From: Deinococcus sp045062605
GTDB lineage: Bacteria; Deinococcota; Deinococci; Deinococcales; Deinococcaceae
DNA length: 64,000 nucleotides
Direction of reading: 5' to 3'
NCBI RefSeq assembly: GCF_045062605.1
Contig: NZ_JBJGDW010000015.1
Span: forward strand, 6,185-70,184
The notes under the pieces are model-generated. The model did no database searches. It was not told where the DNA came from and saw only the letters and a program-made list of their open reading frames with translations. The position numbers and the translations under genes are program-made. This document shows positions 60,714 to 64,000 of the stretch, piece by piece (position 1 is the first letter of the stretch; every line of letters starts with the position of its first letter).

Positions 60714-61949
60714 TTAATCTATCGTCCGCTGTTCCCGCACCCGCAAAGCCTCGTCCAGCAACTGCCGCGCCACCTCGCGCTTGCTGGTGCGGGGCCAGTC
60801 CTGATGCGTTCCGTCGGCGCGGACCAGGGTGACTTGATTGTCGTCACCGCCAAAAGCTGTGCCTTCCTGCGTGGGGTAATTGAGCAAAATGAAATCGGCA
60901 TTCTTGCGCGTGGCCTTGGCGGCGGCCCGCTCCACGCCCGCGTGCGTTTCCATCGCGAAGCCCACCAGCACGCGCCTGCCCTTCTCGCGCCCTAGTTCAG
61001 CCAGGATGTCGGGATTGGGCGTGAGGTGAATGCTCACGTCGCCTGCCACCTTGGCCTGCTTCTCGCCCTTGAGTTCGGCGGCGCGGTAATCGGCTACGGC
61101 GGCGGTCATGACCACGATATCGGCGTCCTGCGCGGTCTCGATCACGGCATCGCGCAGTTCCAGAGCCGACTCGATCCTGATCACGGCCATGCTGGAAGGA
61201 TCGGGCAGGTTCACCGGACCCGTCACCAGCGTGACCCGTGCGCCCCGGTCTCGCGCGTTCTCGGCCACCGCGAAGCCCATCTTGCCGCTGCTGGGATTGC
61301 TGATGAAGCGCACCGGGTCCAGGTATTCGCGGGTGGGGCCAGCCGAAACGACGACGTGCACGCCGTCCAGATCACGCGGCACGGCAGGTTTGAACAGGGC
61401 CAGTACGGCGGCGGCAATGGCCTCCGGCTCGGCCATGCGCCCGATGCCCGCGCCCTCGCCGCGTGTGCCGAATGCGCCCACCTCCGGCCCCAGGAAGTGA
61501 TGGCCCCAGTCGCGAAGCCGCTGCACATTGGCCTGCACCGCCCGATTTCGCCACATGGCCGCGTTCATGGCCGGAACCCACAGCACTGGCCCCGGCACGC
61601 TCAGGAGGGTTGCCAGTGCCAGATCATTCGCGTGGCCGTGCGCCACTCCAGCCAGCAACTCGGCGGAGGCTCCTACGATCACTGCCGCATCGGCTTTTGC
61701 CAGCGTCAGGTGCAGGGCGTCGGGGCGGGGCGAGAACCACGCCTCGTCGGTTCCCACCGGGCCATCGGCGGCGGTGGACAGGCTCAGCTCGGTGATGAAG
61801 GCCAGCGCGGCGCGGGTGGCGATCACGTTCATCGCCGCGCCGCCTTCACGCAGCCGCCGCAGCACGGAGGGCGCTTTGACCGCCGCCATGCTGCCGCCCA
61901 CAATCATCAGCACCGTCTTTTGACCCTCTGCCGCCGCATCTGCCGTCAC
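60714..61949 (-). CDS. coaBC: Phosphopantothenoylcysteine decarboxylase/synthase
   Basis: 411 aa, GTG start with TAGACT 6 bases upstream. CoaC part (1-190): flavoprotein fold, H-x-x-LAK, PAMNAAMW. CoaB part (about 190-400): SAGPTREYLDPVRFISNPSSGKMG, VTGPV, MTAAVADYR, LTPNPDILAELG, FILLNYP. Makes phosphopantetheine for coenzyme A. In the substrate clamp (EGAGIGRMAEP) the usual cysteine before GxxGxGRM is not seen. Confidence 0.93.
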   Translation of the reverse strand: MTADAAAEGQKTVLMIVGGSMAAVKAPSVLRRLREGGAAMNVIATRAALAFITELSLSTAADGPVGTDEAWFSPRPDALHLTLAKADAAVIVGASAELLAGVAHGHANDLALATLLSVPGPVLWVPAMNAAMWRNRAVQANVQRLRDWGHHFLGPEVGAFGTRGEGAGIGRMAEPEAIAAAVLALFKPAVPRDLDGVHVVVSAGPTREYLDPVRFISNPSSGKMGFAVAENARDRGARVTLVTGPVNLPDPSSMAVIRIESALELRDAVIETAQDADIVVMTAAVADYRAAELKGEKQAKVAGDVSIHLTPNPDILAELGREKGRRVLVGFAMETHAGVERAAAKATRKNADFILLNYPTQEGTAFGGDDNQVTLVRADGTHQDWPRTSKREVARQLLDEALRVREQRTID

Positions 61950-61984
61950 CCCCGGAGTCTAGCGGCAGACTGCGCGAATTGACC

Positions 61985-62180
61985 CATAGGGACTCCGACT
62001 GAAAGGTGTTGGAAACACCTGGAAATCCGAACGGGCGTCCAAGCGTCCTCTCTGCGAGCTGTACCAGTCATGGGCGCTGTGATGGACAAGACAGTGAACA
62101 GGAGGAAAACGGGTTCCGGGCGTGGAGTGCGGGAACCCTGCGCTGTCCCAATTTCTGCGCGAAACAGAAGGAATCCGTAT
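61985..62180 (-). repeat. MITE-like repeat, copy 1
   Basis: 196 bp. In reverse complement it starts ATACGGATTCC and shares most of its length with copy 2. Its end overlaps the stop codon of the AEC gene. Includes a GGTGTT/AACACC hairpin. Confidence 0.75.
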
Positions 62181-63097
62181 TACCCCAGCAGCGGCAGCAG
62201 CGCCACTACCGCTGCAATACTCAGTACCGATCCCAGCGTCGTGACGAGCACCACGCCGGCCACCGTCTCTGAGTCCCCGCCGTATTCCTGCGCGATCAGC
62301 AGGGCGTTGACGGCGGTGGGCATGCTGGCCGACAGGACCAGTACCGCCAGCGATTCGCTGCGTAGTCCCACCAGATAGCCGACAGCCAGTGCGATCAGCG
62401 GTCCGCCGATCAGGCGCGCTGCACTTGCCAGCCAGACGCGGCGGTTCAGCGGCGGCCAGCCTCCTGCGCCTAGTTGCAGGCCCAGTGACAGCAGCACCAG
62501 CGGCAATGTGGCCTGCGCCAGCAGCGCTACCCCGCGCGTCACGCCCTGCGGCAGCGGCACGTTCAGCACCCGCAGGCCCAGAGCAAACAGCGCCACCCAA
62601 ATGGTGGGCAGCCGGAAGACTGACCGCAGGATGTCGGCCACGCCGTACCTCTGCCCGGATTTCGAGGCCGAGCCGTAGATGGCCGGGCCGACGATGTACA
62701 TGGCGACGATGGACACCAGAAAGACCACCGTGGCCCGGTCAAACCCGCTGTCCCCGAACACAAACAGCGCAATGGGCAGCCCCATGTTGCCGCTGTTCCA
62801 GATGCCGGAAGCGGCGCTCAGGCTGCGGCGTTCGGCGTCTGGGCGGCCCAGGCCAGCCAGAGCGCCCAGCCCCAGCGACATGCCCATTACCAGCAGGAAA
62901 GCCAGGCCCAGTTGTCCGGCTTCGGCGGCCTTGATGGGGGTCCGCAGGATCACGTCCAGCACCAGCGCCGGAATCAGCAGGTACATGGTGATGCGCGAAA
63001 TCGTGACCTGATCGATTTTCATGCGTGAGGCCAGCAGCGCCCCCAGACCAGCGACGATCATGACGGGCAGCAGCACGTTGCTCAGGGCTTGGAACAT
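62180..63097 (-). CDS. AEC-family transporter
   Basis: 305 aa with about ten hydrophobic segments in two halves, as in auxin-efflux-carrier-type permeases (MFQALSNVLLPVMIVAGLGALLA, VYLLIPALVLDVILRTP, later SASMPTAVNALLIAQEYGGD). The last phrase is diagnostic of the family. Substrate likely an organic anion. The stop codon is made with the end of repeat copy 1. Confidence 0.88.
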   Translation of the reverse strand: MFQALSNVLLPVMIVAGLGALLASRMKIDQVTISRITMYLLIPALVLDVILRTPIKAAEAGQLGLAFLLVMGMSLGLGALAGLGRPDAERRSLSAASGIWNSGNMGLPIALFVFGDSGFDRATVVFLVSIVAMYIVGPAIYGSASKSGQRYGVADILRSVFRLPTIWVALFALGLRVLNVPLPQGVTRGVALLAQATLPLVLLSLGLQLGAGGWPPLNRRVWLASAARLIGGPLIALAVGYLVGLRSESLAVLVLSASMPTAVNALLIAQEYGGDSETVAGVVLVTTLGSVLSIAAVVALLPLLG

Positions 63098-63205
63098 TCA
63101 GCCAGCATCCTGTCACAAACAGAGTGCGGGAGGGCGGTTTGCCGCGCTGGGCAGAGACAGGAAAAGCCCCCTTCGCAGGGAAGAGGAGGGGCGTAAAGTC
63201 GTTTC

Positions 63206-63340
63206 ATACGGATTCCGTTTGTTTCGTGCAGGAATCGGAACAACGCCGATCCCTCCACTCCACGCTCGGAACCCGTTTTTCTCCTGCTCGCTCCGCTCGG
63301 ATTACGGGTGTTTTCAACACACTCTAATCGGAGTCCGTAT
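63206..63340 (+). repeat. MITE-like repeat, copy 2
   Basis: 135 bp with ATACGGA(T/C)TCCG terminal inverted repeats; opposite orientation to copy 1 and about 60 bp shorter through an internal deletion. The two copies flank the AEC gene. Between 63098 and 63205 I see only a weak hairpin. Confidence 0.75.
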
Positions 63341-63369
63341 CAGTCGGCCAGCAGCCGCAGCCGCGCCGG

Positions 63370-63780
63370 TCAGGGAGCGGCGATGGGGGGAGTGCCCATC
63401 GATTTCGCCCAGTCGCGGCGCATTCCCGCCTCGTCGGCGTGGCGTTCCAGCAGGTACTCCTAAAGGCGGGCCATGCTGACTTCGCCTTCATGCAGTCGGG
63501 CGGTCAGTGCCCCGGCTTCCGCGTCAGTTCGGGCGGTCCAGAAGCGGCGCAGCATTCTGGCCACCTGGGCGTGCGTGGCGTTGTCGATCAGCAGGTGTCG
63601 GTTTACGCGGCCCGGACGGATCAGGGCTGCGTCCAGCCCGGCCAGTTCGTTGGGTGTGCCGCGCCGTGCTGAGAAGCTCGGTCTAGAAGGTGTGCAGCAG
63701 GTTGGAAAGTTCGGTGATGTTCATGGTCAGGTGCAGGTTCAGGAGATAGAGACGTGGTGCGCTCTCCTCGCCAGGTACCC
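63370..63780 (-). pseudogene. BCS1-like AAA ATPase, decayed
   Basis: Reading right to left: LYLLNLHLTMNITELSNLLHTF, stop, then GTPNELAGLDAALIRPGRVNRHLLI, then SMARL stop EYLLERHADEAG, then TPPIAAP and stop. These match the strand, sensor and C-terminal parts of BCS1-type AAA proteins. Walker A and B and the N-terminus are gone; an in-frame TAG lies at 63460-63462. Confidence 0.6.
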
Positions 63781-63879
63781 TAGAGCTGAGCCTGCCGCTC
63801 CCGCCTGTGCCGAATGGCTGAGGCTGGAATGCGCCTGGGCGGTTAGCTCTGGCCTCTTCTCTGAATTGATCCGCTATAG

Positions 63880-63904
63880 AAAACCCCTCCATTGCGGAGG
63901 GGCA
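63880..63904 (-). terminator. Terminator, minus strand
   Basis: CCCCTCCG, CAAT loop, GGAGGGG then TTTT on the minus strand; probably ends a gene to the right of the window. The rest of 63905-64000 holds no gene I can support. Confidence 0.6.
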
Positions 63905-64000
63905 GGCTCTCAGATTTCTTCTGAACTTCGGGTGCTAGGGGATCAAAGACCTCCAAAAAACAGCGCCAAGTTATGGGCCGCGATTTTCCGGCAGACATGC

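Overview
The window is high-GC bacterial chromosome that I attribute to Deinococcus or a close relative. The evidence is the gene content, small dispersed repeats of the type described in Deinococcus genomes, and several promoters whose -10 box lies only 6-7 bases before the start codon (leaderless mRNAs, common in that genus). It is split by one prophage of about 47.9 kb.

Left chromosomal part (1-11431): M20 peptidase, two unknown genes, a HerA/DUF853-type ATPase, a PspC protein, a secreted protein, a dsRNA-binding-domain protein, a HAD phosphatase, a YraN nuclease-like protein, a HOT-type iron alcohol dehydrogenase, a YjbQ protein, purA, a lipoprotein GDPD phosphodiesterase, tRNA-Cys(GCA) and tRNA-Val(GAC).

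Prophage (11432-59305): a 46-bp direct repeat formed by the 3' part of tRNA-Val marks both ends. From the left: integrase; a small protein; a leftward operon made of an HTH repressor whose S24 domain lacks its catalytic residues, a separate S24 protein that has them, and a two-TM protein with a GAF-like domain; an operator region with a leaderless rightward promoter; then a tightly packed rightward early operon (Cro-like and excisionase-like proteins, BRO antirepressor, ASCH protein, replication protein, helicase loader, C5 cytosine methyltransferase with a repeat array, VRR-NUC nuclease). Two terminators separate this from the late operon: terminase, portal, a Cys/His peptidase candidate, scaffold, decoration protein, capsid, connector genes, major tail protein, tail chaperone with a clear -1 frameshift signal, a 2117-aa tape measure, tail tip and fibre genes (one collagen-like, one beta-helix), and lysis genes (M23 endolysin, holin). 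The long tape measure and frameshifted chaperone indicate a siphovirus; by the usual 0.15 nm per residue rule the tail would be about 300 nm long.

The right end of the prophage (55.0-59.2 kb), still inside the att repeats, carries cargo not needed for virions: a lipoprotein, a small membrane protein, a helical DNA-binding-like protein, two type IV pilin genes and an HD-GYP (cyclic-di-GMP phosphodiesterase type) gene. Another probable moron, a membrane-SHOCT gene, lies antisense just before the tape-measure gene.

Right chromosomal part (59306-64000): a small membrane peptide, a response regulator, ArgR, CoaBC, an AEC-family permease flanked by two inverted copies of a MITE-like repeat, and a decayed BCS1-like AAA gene.

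Most unusual: the split repressor/protease/sensor immunity operon, the matching signal-peptide-like leaders on scaffold and capsid next to a peptidase candidate, and pilin plus HD-GYP genes as prophage cargo.
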